From: Haplomitrium mnioides
Taxonomy: Eukaryota > Marchantiophyta > Haplomitriopsida > Calobryales
Reading direction: 5' to 3'
DNA: 31,471 nucleotides
Assembly: GCA_049999725.1 (NCBI GenBank)
Contig: JBNGIS010037313.1
Location: 43,186-74,656 of the forward strand
Shown: one piece after another, positions 1 through 10,709 of the stretch
Numbering within the stretch: position 1 is the stretch's first letter
How the letters are laid out: each line of letters opens with the position of its first letter
The notes under the pieces: generated by a model
Databases searched by the model: none
Told to the model about the DNA's origin: nothing
The model's input: the letters and a program-made list of their open reading frames with translations, nothing else
Made by a program: the position numbers and the translations under genes

Positions 1-402
1 AGGAGTAGTTGTATCGGTTCTGCGACAACTCCGAGAGGGGAAGTCCATACCTTTTGTATTGTTCTTTGGTGCAAGCCACAAGCACACTCTATCCCAAGCA
101 CAAATTCAGGGGGGCAGGGTCTGAGTCCTCGAGCCGTTGAAATAAAGTGAAGGAATTGCACGAAGATAAGCTGGGGGTTATGAATGTGGCCTGGAATGTA
201 TGATGGATTGATTGACTTGAGTACCCAGTGAAGAGAGTGGGTGGTGCATTAAAGGCTGGAAAGGAAAGAAAGAATCCTTAGAGCCCCAAAGTGGTAACTG
301 GCAAGGGGCCATCTCAGAAAAGAACCTGAAAGCCCTGATTCTGTCCTCCCCTGCGACCAAGTGGCACCTGGAAAGGTTAAGGCTTGTTGCCGGGGAGTGA
401 CA
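1..402 (-). mobile_element. LTR-like repeat, family copy D (one end only)
   Basis: This is the right-hand end of a long LTR-like unit whose other end lies outside the window. Read on the minus strand it begins TGTCACTCCCCGG at 402 and aligns with the starts of copies B (12921) and C (17550) and with the minus-strand start of copy A (7719). A shared block around 270-330 (minus strand: GGTTCTTTTCTGAGATGGCC) matches GGTTCTTTTATGAGACGGCC in copy C. The boundary is confirmed independently, because the copia protease-like frame on the minus strand runs cleanly to 403 and stops resembling copia exactly where TGTCACTCC begins. The minus strand is assigned from the TGTCA..CCCC start and from the TATA-like box of copy C; the transcription direction is inferred. 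Confidence 0.7.
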
Positions 403-869
403 TTCTCCTATGTCAAAGCTTGTTGCTATTGGACTCAAGACATGGAGGACTTCAGTGTCTTGAAAAGTTCCGGTTTGAATATGGATAATGTTTTGTCGTA
501 TATTGTGGAAACTTATGAGGTTTCTGTTGCTACATGTGTATAAATGGCGGATTGGATATCCAGTTTGGTGTCATTTGGAAAGAGTATGGTGGCTAGACCA
601 TGTACTTCTTCAATTTGGTTGTGGCCGGTGATTGTGGACATATGCTTGAAAGAAGGTTTAATCGATGAAAAGTACTTTAGGTCTTGCAATATAGTGTGCA
701 AAGATCCACTATGTACAATGCAAGTTATCTCAGATTCATTTCCATGGTTTGACAAAGAGGGATGAGTCATGTGACACTCAGGATGTAGATTGTACGATGG
801 ATATTCATCCATGTCTGTAATTTCCAATAAGTTACCGTGTACCTCATTATTGTGAGGTTTAATGTTCTA
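403..869 (-). pseudogene. Ty1/copia protease remnant (dead active site)
   Basis: This continues the frame of the adjoining gag remnant. Copia proteases cut the Gag-Pol polyprotein using an Asp in a D-S-G/A motif. Here the motif reads C-I-V-H-S-G, so the catalytic Asp is His (codon 713-711). The downstream pattern is typical of plant copia: HTIL, KYFS, a STITG segment, IEE, then SAIY. Near 535-530 the frame shifts by one, after which the conserved RNLISFHNIR and HIQT segment can be read until the sequence is cut at 403 by LTR-like copy D. In-frame stops lie near 861 and 515. The family assignment is by motif recognition; the element cannot make an active protease. Confidence 0.75.
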
Positions 870-1763
870 CTGGTATAGACACACTAGGTGCAAGGGTACC
901 CTGCAAGTAGGTTGAGTGTGGCCACGAGTGCCACAACAATTCCACGTTGCCTATGGTTGGTGTGATTGAGAATGAGTTTGTCGACCTCTATTGGGTTGCT
1001 TGCCTCCTCTGTTGGTCCATGTACGATGTTGAGCACGTTTTGACGTCATTGATGTGCGATACTCGATATGTCGATCCTTATTTTTGGGGGTCGGAGGTTG
1101 ACTAGTGTTCAGGCAGGTGATGCTCCCCCTAAATCTGAAGTGTTCTCTTCCTCTGCCTCTGGAAATTTTTTTTTTCTGGAGCGGAGAACTCGGGGATCGT
1201 TTCTTTGTATTTTCCTTGAGGAGGAGTTGATGTTTTTTGGCTAGTAACATGCATGCTATGAGTTTAGAGTATCGTATGAATCGCATGTTGCGATATTGTG
1301 ATGATAAAATGAGATTTCTCACAAGGAAAGTTGATAGAGTCTTCTTTATTTGCTCCTCGTCGGTCATAGGGTGACCATAGATTGCCAATTGTGAGACAAT
1401 GCAGAACAATTCGCTATTGTAATTGACTATGGATGTATGGTTCTGAACGTAGAGATTAATCCAGTCGTGTCTTGTTGTAGGAAACCATATGCTTGCTAGA
1501 TGGTCAAATCTTAGTTTCAATTCTTCCCACAGTAGGCGGGGACTATTGTAGTTCAGGTATTGGAGTCTCAGAGGTTCTACCAGATGGTGTTGGATCAGAA
1601 TGAGAGCTCTAGCTGCATCACAGAGGTTTATTTCGTCGTCCGTGATGAGTATTTCGTGGATGGCCTTGGATGTCATGTATGTTGTGACATCTAGTGACCC
1701 GAATAAGTAATTGGAGCCATCCACTTTCAAAGCCTGCAGTTTTAGAGATGCTATAGATAACAT
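870..1763 (-). pseudogene. Ty1/copia gag remnant
   Basis: A frame of 270 codons opens with ATG at 1763 and encodes a copia-type Gag (UBN2-like). Visible landmarks include KVDGSNYLFGSLDV near residues 13-26, LILIQHHL, LWEELKLRFDH, RHDW, YNSEL, GHPMTDEEQIKKTLSTF and a basic Arg/Lys/Gly-rich tail. A TAG at 951-953 interrupts the frame. In the same frame beyond it (about 945-900) lies a degenerate CCHC zinc knuckle: C-x4-H-x4-C is present, but the residue at the first Cys position is Trp. Gag forms the virus-like particle and the knuckle binds element RNA. The protease remnant follows in the same frame, as in an intact gag-pol. Confidence 0.8.
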
Positions 1764-1775
1764 TGCAGGTCTGTG

Positions 1776-2269
1776 CTCTGATTTTCTAGGAATACCTGTG
1801 AATGAGTAAGGTGAACCAGAATAGTTGGCAAATGCAACGACTGGGTTAGGGCAGCGATTGTTCTGTACTTTGTACAGATGGGTGATTCATCTGAAATTCA
1901 GTTGATCACATACCCATGTACCTATTTATGTTTTCTGCTTTAAGCAGAAAAAATGAAAATCTGAAATGAAAAACAGGACAGAATCGATTGAATGTGAGTC
2001 AATTGATATCTATTATCAAAAAATAAATGAGAAATGGATATTGCTAACAGACAAAGAGACTGACCTGTATGAATGTGTATCTACTCCTGTTGGTAGGCCG
2101 GTGGCATGTCCACCAAGAACTTTTCGTGTATGAGCCTAGTTCCCCTAATCGTTGTTGTGCCACTCTGCAACGCTGATTCTATAAAAAGGAAGAGATAAGA
2201 AGTGTTGCAGGTATGGCCAGATAGTGGGTTTTGCTCGTGGAGGGATTAAGGGTCAAGGTTTCTGTCACA
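1776..2269 (-). mobile_element. Possible 5' LTR and degraded primer-binding site of the copia remnant
   Basis: Just upstream (minus strand) of the gag ATG is ATCAGAGC (1783-1776), which matches eight of the twelve bases of the usual initiator-Met tRNA primer site. Beyond it, 1797-2269 has TGTGA..TCACA ends and copia-like length (473 bp), so it could be the 5' LTR. No target duplication can be checked because no 3' LTR is present. A TATAAAAAGG box at about 2179-2188 reads on the plus strand, which does not fit a minus-strand LTR promoter. This is therefore tentative. Confidence 0.28.
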
Positions 2270-3920
2270 ACTGTGTACCTGATATCAAGATTGGTATCTT
2301 GTATTTAGAATTAAAGATGGTATCCAAGATATCTAAGTATGAAAACTGAAGGGTATAAACTGAAAATAGTTGGGAAATAGAGTAGTGCAATATCAAGGTA
2401 TGTAATGACAAGGAAAGAGAAGAAAAAGTAAATTGCACATATGTTATGTGTCTCACCTCTCCTATCAAGTGTAAGTCTATGAGAGAACAATGAGGAAATC
2501 CAAGAAGGGAAATATGAGTCACTGATGATAAGCAATTTATAGAACTATGTGATCATAGAATGGTTAGTTTGAGGTGTCCTAGAGTATCTGCCATAAATAT
2601 TTCAGAATCAAAGAATGTGTCTCTTGTGAGGGGTAGATTTGTTCAGAAAAGAAAATAATCAATCAAGAATAATCAAGAGGTGGGTTGAAAAGATTGAACC
2701 TTGGTGTTTTGGAGAATGAAGTGAAAAAACAGGAAGTGGCAAGGTGAAGTGCCCTTTTGTTGAATGTCAATATAAGAATATTACATGTAGTAGCCTGTGT
2801 GAAGGTATCTCTCACCAAAAATATATGTGACTGTGTCGTTATTTGGAGAAGAGTCGAAGTCACTAGAGTCTACATTGTAACATAGACACATGAGTCGAAC
2901 TTGTGCACTATGGAAGTAGATAAAATCAGGTAGGTGTTTGATGTTGAAATCATACATAGATGCAAGATAGTATCAGTAGTTTGATGCTAGGTAAGTGTAA
3001 GAATGCCTTGTCTCCCCTTGGTCTGCGATGGTGCTTATGTTGTGAAAGATAGGTAGGCTGTCGTTGAGTGACAGTAGAGAACCACAAGTAGGAAAATGGT
3101 AAACCAAGAAAGAAAAAGGAACAATAAGAAGGTGGTAAGCTTATGCGCTTATCCTTCAGTGTTAGAGAGGAACGGAAAAGGTAAGAGGAAAGACTGAAAG
3201 AGTCGAGTGTTGGGTTGTATCAGATGATAGTTGTTAAAGGACTGGAGGTGACCAAATATGAGTATAGGGGTAGAATAGCAAGCATGTATACCCTGGTGTC
3301 GAAGAAAGACGGGCCTATATAATATTACTATCGGAGACCGAATGAAGAAGAAGGCAAGATGCTTATGCTAGATGGTTTCTATCAAGGAGAAGGAGAAAAC
3401 GCCAATATTTGCGAAGAACCACAAGCAAAGAAAGGAAAGAGAAAATGATAGCTCAATAGCAAATGATAGGTTAGTATAGCAGTGTAGTAATGAAAACAGA
3501 AAGAGGAAGATAAGACTTGGTAGTTTTTGATGCCGAAGAGTAAGGAGGATGGACAACGTTAGTCCATCATAGACGAGGGAGAAAAACAAAAATGAGACTA
3601 TGCGAGTCGACCATGGGCAATAACAGAATGTTGCAGGCTGAATGGAGGTCGACAAAGAGAGAAAAAAAGAATGAACGATAGGTTAGTAAGTGACAAAAAA
3701 AGGAACGAAAGAATGAAAAATGTGCAATGTTTTAGTGAGGATATGGTTGACAGAAGAGAGAGTGAGCATCCGGATTGAGCGCAAGCGGGAAAATAAAAAT
3801 TTTGTTGTAGAGTCTGTTGTGTAGATAACGTGTTATCGCATTAGCGCCATATACATACACATGGGAGTCTCCAGACAAATGATAGATAGAGAAGTGGTAA
3901 CCTAACTTACATAGGGTATA
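2270..3920. other. No gene seen; purine-rich plus strand
   Basis: The plus strand is rich in A and G, especially 3050-3780. The few open frames on the other strand are Phe/Ser/Leu-rich translations of this pyrimidine bias and show no domain. It may be further transposon leader or LTR sequence, but I found no termini. Confidence 0.4.
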
Positions 3921-4160
3921 TATATGTCCCTATAACAAAAAAAGTAATAATAAAGAACACAATAATAAAATAATAATAAATAATTAAAATAATAATGATA
4001 ATTAAAGTAATCAAACAAAGTAATAAAGTGAGATTAAATAAAATAATAAATAATATTAATATTAATATTAATGCTAAAAATATATTAAAATAATAAAATA
4101 AAATATAAAAATATGATAAAAATAAAAATTAAATTTAAATTTAAAAAATAAAAAATCCCT
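3921..4160. repeat. A/T low-complexity tract
   Basis: This stretch is built almost entirely of AATAATAAA-, ATTAAT- and AAATTT-like words with very few G or C bases. It is simple-sequence DNA with no coding potential. Confidence 0.85.
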
Positions 4161-4519
4161 TCGAGACACGATGAATATAGCACCCTTTAGAACTTCCACT
4201 TTAATGGGGGTGCTGATCAATTACATCTAATAGAACGCAGCTGTAGTATTGCCCAATGTGAAGCCCTCTGCTCCAAATGTCATAGATGTCTTCTTGAATG
4301 ATTTCAATTTATTGTGCTAGCCCTCTGATAGATCTAATCTAATTTGCTTTCTTTAGACTCTCGACGACTCCTTGTACTGAATTGACCCTCTTTGCTGCCC
4401 TTGACCACCAAGTTGATCAATTCTGGGCTCAATTTGCTGTACTATGCTGAGCTAAACACAAAAATTTGAAATTTTTTGAAAAAACCTAGCCAACAAAACT
4501 CATTACTTCTAGAGAAAGG
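4161..4519. other. No gene seen between A/T tract and minisatellite
   Basis: This is unique-looking sequence of average composition with frequent stops in all frames. I recognise nothing in it. Confidence 0.4.
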
Positions 4520-5300
4520 TAAAGGAAAACAACAATATTCAACATATGTGATGTTGAAACTCCCAACATCCAAAGAAAATCAAAGCAAAAAAATAATCTT
4601 CAATATATGTGGCGTTCAAGCTCTCAACAACTAAAGAAAGTCAAAGCAAAACAATAATATTCATAAAATATGGTGCGCAAACTCCCAACATCTAATCAAA
4701 GTCATAGAAAGTCAACAATTTTCAACATTTATGGTGCAAAAACTCCTACCATCTAAAGAAATTTAAAGCAAAGCAACAATTGTTGTGTTGAAAGTCTTAA
4801 AACCTCAAGAAAGTCAAAGCCAAACAACAATCTTGAGTATTTGTGGTGTTGAAATTCCCAACTTCTGAAGATAGTTGAAGCAAAACAAAATCTTCAACAA
4901 ATTTGGTGTTGAAACTCCAAGGATCTAAAGAAAGTCAAATCAAAACATCAATCTTCAAAAAATGTGTTGCTAAAACTACTAACATCTAAAAAAGGTAAAA
5001 TCAAAACAAAAATCTTCAATATATGTGGTGTTGAAACTACCAACATCTAAAGAAAGTTAAAGAAAAACAACAATGTTCAACACATGTGGTGTTGAAACTC
5101 CCAACATCTAGAAAAAGTCAAAGTAGAACAATAATCTTTAATATATATGGTGTTGAAACTCCTAACATCTAAAAAAAGTAAAATCAAAACAACAATCTTC
5201 AGCATATGTGGTGTTGAAACTACCAACATCCAAAGAAAGTTAAAGCAAAACAACAATGTTCAACATATGTGGTGTTGAAACTTCTAACATCTAAAGAAAG
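4520..5300. repeat. 61-bp minisatellite, left block (about 13 units)
   Basis: Tandem units of about 60-61 bp share the words GGTGTTGAAACTCCCAAC, ATCTAAAGAAAGTCAAAG and CAAAACAACAATCTTCAAC. Counting the GTTGAAAC position gives about 13 units, with the most regular at 4990-5300 and more worn ones at the left edge. Each unit carries a small inverted repeat, TTCAACA..TGTTGAA, around a 7-base spacer. The period is not a multiple of three and there are many stops, so it is not a coding repeat. The block ends abruptly at 5300, where LTR-like copy A begins. Confidence 0.9.
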
Positions 5301-7719
5301 TGTCAACCGGTGATTTGAGGCACTCTTGAAAATGTGGAGAGCTTGGAAGCATCATTAGAACACTTTTGTGTTTTTGTTTGTGAAGATATTCCAGGAACAT
5401 CGAGGTACCCAAGATAGGCACCTTGGAGAAGGAAGCGTTCGACTACTCATCTAGAAGAGCATTAGAGTGAAGAAATCGAAAGCAAGATGAGGGAAGGACA
5501 TGAGACTCTCCAGAGACATGACAAAGGGACTTGCATGAAGGCTGAGGATGGAGCAAGATTGGACGAATAGGATTCAAGGCCAAGAGGCAAAGATCGGAGG
5601 AGCATGGGTACAAGCAACAATTCGATAACAAAAGGGGAGCTTAAGGTAATGTGATGAGCTACATCTTTTGTTCTTAACTATTGGAGTCGTGGCAAGGCGC
5701 TCTTAGTACAAATGTAGTTGAAAGAAATGAGGGGGAATGAAGAATGCAATGACATTCGGAAGGCAGCAACAACACAAGCAGTCAAAGGATGCTCTATTCT
5801 ATCGGGTGCTAACGGGTCGATCGGTGTCCAATAGGTTTCATCCCTTCGATTTCAAATTTCTATCAAAGTTTTCTCATTTTTGTTGGGTCAAAGCTATGGG
5901 GTTGACTGTACCATATTTGTCATTTTTTGTATGGATGTAAGGGTCCAACTTCTCCTTGGAAGACGGCGTGGGGCAGCACTCTATCGAAAGAAGTCAACTA
6001 TTTGGTCAAATCGTCGCTTATTGTGATCCGCCATTGCTCATTGGGTTCTACTGTTGATGATCGACTCTACCATCGGCTGTTGGGTTTGATCAGGCTTATC
6101 AAGACATTCTGATAGTTCTTTTCATATCGGGCCGATATCCTTTTCGGGTCAGATTGATCTTATCTTATTGTATCAATTCAACAAATAGCCGACCATCATC
6201 ATTCTCAGAACAGGTGTCATTTCTTGAGCACTCTGTACAATATTTGAATTAAGGCAATGTGCTCTCACTATTGTTTGATGGGGAAGCTTTCAAGTAAAGG
6301 GTCAGAATGGAAACACATGCAAGGAAGAGACAAAAAAGCTCAAAGTATAAAGTATCCTCACTTCAAAGTGTGAGGGGTTGGGGCAAGTAACCGAAGTGTG
6401 AAAGTGCACAAGGATGTACTATTGCATTGTTTGATGTTGTTGGTGAGGCATTGCAGTTAAGTGATTGATCTTGAAGTAGTTGTTGGTGCAGTTGATGAAG
6501 CATGGATGCATACAAGGTTGTGCGCAGATGCATTGTTGAGGATATCAATGATGTGTTGAGGTTGAGAAGTCGATTGGGGTGTGTTGTTGAAGATCTTGTG
6601 CGAGGGAAACAACGAGGAACAGTGAATGTATTCTTGTGACACTTCAATTGAAGTGAGTGTACTTGCATTGGGGGCTATCGAGAGTGGAGGTGGATAGGAG
6701 GGGCACCAAGAAACGTTAGGCAAGAGGTTGTAGAGGCTCGAGCAATCCAAGTGTACTTATTATTTAGAGTGGACCAGTGTTCAAAGGTGAATCAATACTC
6801 AAAGGAGAAGAGAAAGAGTTCGGCTAGGATATTGTGAGAAGATGCTAGAAAGGGCTATGAGGTTGTCTCAATTCATGAATGCACATGGGATTCATCCCCA
6901 GTAGCACTAGGAAGGTGTTGCTGGCAAGCATTTCAAAGAGGATGGAAGGCAAGGGTTGGCTACGTTAGTGCCCGTGCACTACGGAGAAGACCAAGTCGAG
7001 GTCTCAGGTGGAGTGGGTTCCAACAGCCGGTTGGACTATCTTTCAGAGGTGGAAAGTAAAGAGACCCTTCCGAGCTTGTGGAATCGAATTCAAGCCCTTC
7101 TAGCGATGGAGGCGGATAAACTATCCAGAGGTGCGTGTGTGAGTGGGAGGGCCAAAGTGTGAAGTGCCTCAGAAGAGACTCAGGTGGTGTTGGGAGTTGT
7201 TGGCCAATGGTGCTCTATACTTCTGTTGTGTGAATAGTGTAGATATGTTTATAAACTTTGTTGTATAACAGTGAATAAGTGTTAGAAAATTTGTGGAGCA
7301 GATAGAGAGTGCAGTGAGGGTGTGGTAAGGGTGTTCGAGTAGTTGGCCCATGCATATTTTTGTGTAGGAGTTCCATTGAATTTCTACGAGTAGTCTTGTA
7401 ATTACTTTTTTCCTTATAAAATAGTGTATATATAAAGGTTTGCAAGCAGATTCCGATCAAGAATGGTTGGCCACTAGAAAGACAGATTCAAGTGGAACTG
7501 GTTCTTGCTTGGGATTTTGTTTGACGAGAAGGAGTTGGCTGTGGTGCTTGAGGTTGGTGTTGAGTGAGCACACCGCTAGGTGACGCACAATAGTCAATGG
7601 ATAGAAGAGATAAATTGGGGTCTAGAGCTATCTCATAAAAGACCTTGTACAATTGTGTCACTTTGTTTTCCTTGAATTGGCTTCTTTGGGAGTTAAAACC
7701 CGGGGAGAGAGGCGCAACA
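5301..7719 (-). mobile_element. Solo-LTR-like insertion, family copy A (2.42 kb)
   Basis: The unit starts TGTCAACCGG at 5301 and ends GGCGCAACA at 7719. It is flanked by GAAAG (5296-5300) and AAAAG (7720-7724), a 5-bp target duplication with one mismatch. Removing the unit and one duplication joins ..CTAAAGAAAG to TCAAAG.., which is exactly the minisatellite consensus in phase, so the ends are well supported. The ends align with copy C, and the interior around 6950-7140 aligns in reverse complement with 13690-13800 and 18210-18310. No gag or pol, primer site or polypurine tract is inside. It is best read as a solo LTR, probably of a Ty3/gypsy-type element judging from length and TGTCA..CCCC ends in the relatives. 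The short open frames inside it look like chance. Confidence 0.75.
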
Positions 7720-8880
7720 AAAAGTCAAAGTGAAAATAAAATTTTGAATATATGTGGGTTTGAAACTCAAAACATCTAAAGAAAGTCTAAGAAACACAAC
7801 GGTCTTCAATATAAAAGGTGTGAAAATTCCAAACATCTAAAGATAGTCAAAGCAAAACAACAATCTTTAACAAATGTGATGCTAAAACTCCTTACATCTA
7901 AAAAAAAGTGAAGCAAAAAAACATTTTTCATAAAAAAATATGGTGCTTAAACTCCTAACATCTAAAGAAAGTCAAAGTAAGTCAACAATCTTCAACATGT
8001 GTGGTGTTGAAACTCCCAACATCTAAAGAAGTTCAAGCCAAACAAGAGTCTCGAACATGTGTGGTGTTGAAACTCCCAACATCTCAAGATAGTTAAAGGA
8101 AAACAACAATCTTCAACAAATGTTGTGTTGAAACTTCCAACATCTAAAGAAAGCCAAAGCAAAACATCAATTTTCAAAAAATGTGGTGTTGAAACTTCCA
8201 ACATCTCAAGAAAGTCAAAGCAAAAAAATTAACATTCAACACATATGGTGTTTATACTTTGAACATCTAAAGAAAGTCAAAGAAAAAAGTAATATTCAAC
8301 ATATAGGGTGTTGAAACTCCCAACATCTAGAGAAAGTCAAAGCAAAACAACAATCTTCAACATACATGGTGTTGAAACTCCCAACATCTAAAAAAAGTAA
8401 AAACAAAAGAACAATCTTGAGCATATGTGGTGTTGAAACTACCAACATCTATAGAAAGGTTAAAGCAAAACAACAATGTTAAACATATATGGTGTTGAAA
8501 CTCCTAGCATCTAAAGAAAGTCAAAGAAAAACAAAAATCTTCAATATATATGGTGTTGAAACTCGAAACATCTAAAGAAAGTCAAAGCAAAACAACAATC
8601 TTTAACATATGTGGTGTTGAAATTCCCAACTATTAAAGATAGTAAAAGCAAAAGAACAATATTCAACATATATGGTGTTGAAACTCCAAATAATCAAAGA
8701 ATGTCAAAGCAAAAAAACAATCTTCAACAAGTCAAATGTTGTGTTGAAACTTTGAACATCTAAAAAAATATAGAAAACCAACAAATCTCTAACATGTGTG
8801 GTGTTGAAACTCCCAAAATCCTAGGAAAGTCAAATCAATAAAAGAATCTTTGATATAGATGATGTTCAAGCTCATGAAAT
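7720..8880. repeat. 61-bp minisatellite, right block (about 19 units)
   Basis: This continues the 4520-5300 array with the same consensus and the same internal TTCAACA..TGTTGAA inverted repeat. About 19 units are countable (1160 bp). Units near 7990-8200 and 8300-8620 are the most alike, and the outermost ones at 7740-7900 and 8760-8880 are degenerate. The reading frames across it are repeat artefacts: the motif RCWEFQHHTC recurs only locally because indels keep shifting the period. Confidence 0.9.
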
Positions 8881-9368
8881 TAGTTTTTGGATTGAGTTTG
8901 ATGTTTCTAATATTTTTACAAAAAAACAAAGAATTTCTTGACAATTTACATGCAAATAATTATTTTCTATCAAAAGTCATGCTAAAATGTAAAAAATCAA
9001 GCAAACAATTTTTAATTTGTTTTTGAAAAATACCTTAATTTCACCGTTTTTTGAACCTTTAAACATCTTTCTTTTGGAAAAGTAAAAATTCATGTTTGAG
9101 TAACATGCTTTTGGTTTATTGTAGCAATTGTTTCTATAGTCAAATTAAGCTAACAAAATCTTCCACATATCAGTTCTTCCATTGGTATTAAGCTTATTAA
9201 AGAAACCCTCACGCTTAGTGATACTAGTGAGTTTTCCATCTAACAAATAACAACAAAACTTTTTGATGTCAAAGATTATAATAAAACATTTTATTTTTGT
9301 TTCCAAACACTTTTTGTTTTGCTGCCATGATTTGTGTTTCACTTTGCTGGTGGTGTGATGCAAGTGAT
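8881..9368. other. No gene seen; A/T-rich
   Basis: This is A/T-rich unique sequence after the minisatellite, with no convincing frame, repeat or RNA structure. Confidence 0.4.
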
Positions 9369-9448
9369 GATATAGGGGGAGGAATCCTCCACTGGTTCAA
9401 TCTGCGGTGTGTGTGTGTGTGTCAAGGAGGATATAGGGGGAGGAATCC
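9369..9448. repeat. 19-bp direct repeat around a (GT)8 tract
   Basis: GATATAGGGGGAGGAATCC occurs at 9369-9387 and again, identical, at 9430-9448. An uninterrupted GT run lies at 9407-9422 between them. The AGGGGGAGG core resembles a retroelement polypurine tract, but no LTR start follows either copy. Confidence 0.8.
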
Positions 9449-9903
9449 CTGTTACTTGTTGTTCGACTTGCTTTGTTGTAGTACAACTATGTAATATAGT
9501 GGTGAGTGTCGAAATGCTATGAGGAAGATAGACTGAGTCCTAACGGTAATTTTGTCAAGGGGTACATGACTCTTCTTTCTTCATTTTGTTCACAATGCTA
9601 AGTTTTGGATATGTTAAGAAAGATTAATTTTTGCAGTGAAAGTTACCTATTCTGAATCAGGTCTAAGTTATGAAGGTATTCTATCCATTAGAAAATTGTG
9701 ATCTCAACTATATGATAGCACGGTTTCTTAGCACAAAAGACACTAGCTGACAAATAGATCCTATTTTTGGGTTTGACATACTTCGTACAACTTATCAAAA
9801 AGTAGGAAATACCAATACTCAGTTGATGAGGGATGTCCCAAAATTGGCCATGAGGTACTAAAGACCAATAATAGTTCTTATAGAATAAGCTTTACCACAA
9901 CAA
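9449..9903. other. No gene seen
   Basis: I see no supported frame or repeat between the 19-bp direct repeat and the short tandem repeats that follow. Confidence 0.35.
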
Positions 9904-10110
9904 GGTCAAGGAAACTTTGGGTCTCACTTTTTGGACTATCAAGCAACCAAGAAATACTAAGGATCCGGAATAGGATCTAAGAGAACTTCCGGTCTCACTA
10001 CTCAAACTATTGGACAACCAAGAAATAATAAGGATCATTAATAGGATCTAAGGGATCCTCAGATCTTACTAGTTAGACTATCGGCCGAACACGAAAAGCT
10101 AACATTCAGG
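9904..10110. repeat. Short tandem repeat, about 72-76 bp period, 2-3 units
   Basis: Two clear units share GGTCTCACT, GGACTATC or AACTATTGGAC, AACCAAGAAATA, AAGGATC and AATAGGATCTAAG. A third, decayed one starts near 10050 (AGATCTTACTAGTTAGACTATC). It is non-coding. Confidence 0.65.
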
Positions 10111-10371
10111 AAGGAAACTAAGGATACATCTGGTTAGACTATTCATGTTATAAAATAGGCGTAAAATGACATTTTTGGGGGTTTTTAGTAAAACTTTGGG
10201 TCAAATTATTTGGTACAATCTGTTTTATGCTTATCAAACGCGATAGTCAAGCTTTCTTGCTGAAGTTGATGTTGGGCAGATTTAATTTGTTGGCTCGAAA
10301 GAAGGAAATAATGGGTAAAGGTCTTGACTAGTCCAAGAAGTTCTATTAGTAATTCTAACAAACTTCTTAAA

Positions 10372-10612
10372 ACTCATGCATGCCTAGACTCTAAAGTCTA
10401 GACGCGCTTGATCTCTAGTGTCTATGTGCAACTTGTTTGGTCTAGAGATTCCATCCGCACATGGATTCAAGAGTCCAAACACGATTGAGTTCAGGTTGCG
10501 TTGTGTGTAAGGACCAAGAGTCTATGTGCACATGAACTTCAAAGTCTTTGAATGTAGCGACAACACGTTCCATGCACACATAGACTCTTGTGTCTAAGCT
10601 TGCTTGGATTCT
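10372..10612. repeat. Palindromic minisatellite, cluster 1
   Basis: Degenerate units are built on two palindromic words, GACTCTAGAGTC-like (GACTCTAAAGTC near 10388) and TCTATGYGCRCATRGA-like (TCTATGTGCACATG near 10512, TCCATGCACACATAGA near 10571). Spacing is irregular at roughly 30-60 bp. The cluster lies just upstream of a plausible splice acceptor of pseudogene S. The same family recurs at 12150-12612, 15225-15560, 20466-20620, 22300-22455 and 31310-31471. Confidence 0.7.
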
Positions 10613-10709
10613 AGAGAACTAGAAATGTTGTAATCTTGTATTTATTTTTTATTTAAGGGCCTTGATACTAATATGTTTTCTTCCTTTCATCTTTTGTTGT
10701 TTCTTTGAG

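Noticed and set aside
3368-3655. 95-codon hydrophobic minus-strand frame
   Set aside because: It is a by-product of purine bias on the plus strand (Phe, Ser, Leu codons), with no conserved motif and no splice or promoter context.
7410-7442. TATAAAATAG and TATATATAAAGG on the plus strand in LTR-like copy A
   Set aside because: They suggested a plus-strand promoter, but the family ends and the TATA box in copy C favour the opposite orientation, so I did not annotate them.
7992-8204. Repetitive minus-strand frame with RCWEFQHHTC repeats
   Set aside because: It is a local translation of the 61-bp minisatellite. The period is not a multiple of three and the frame breaks at each indel.
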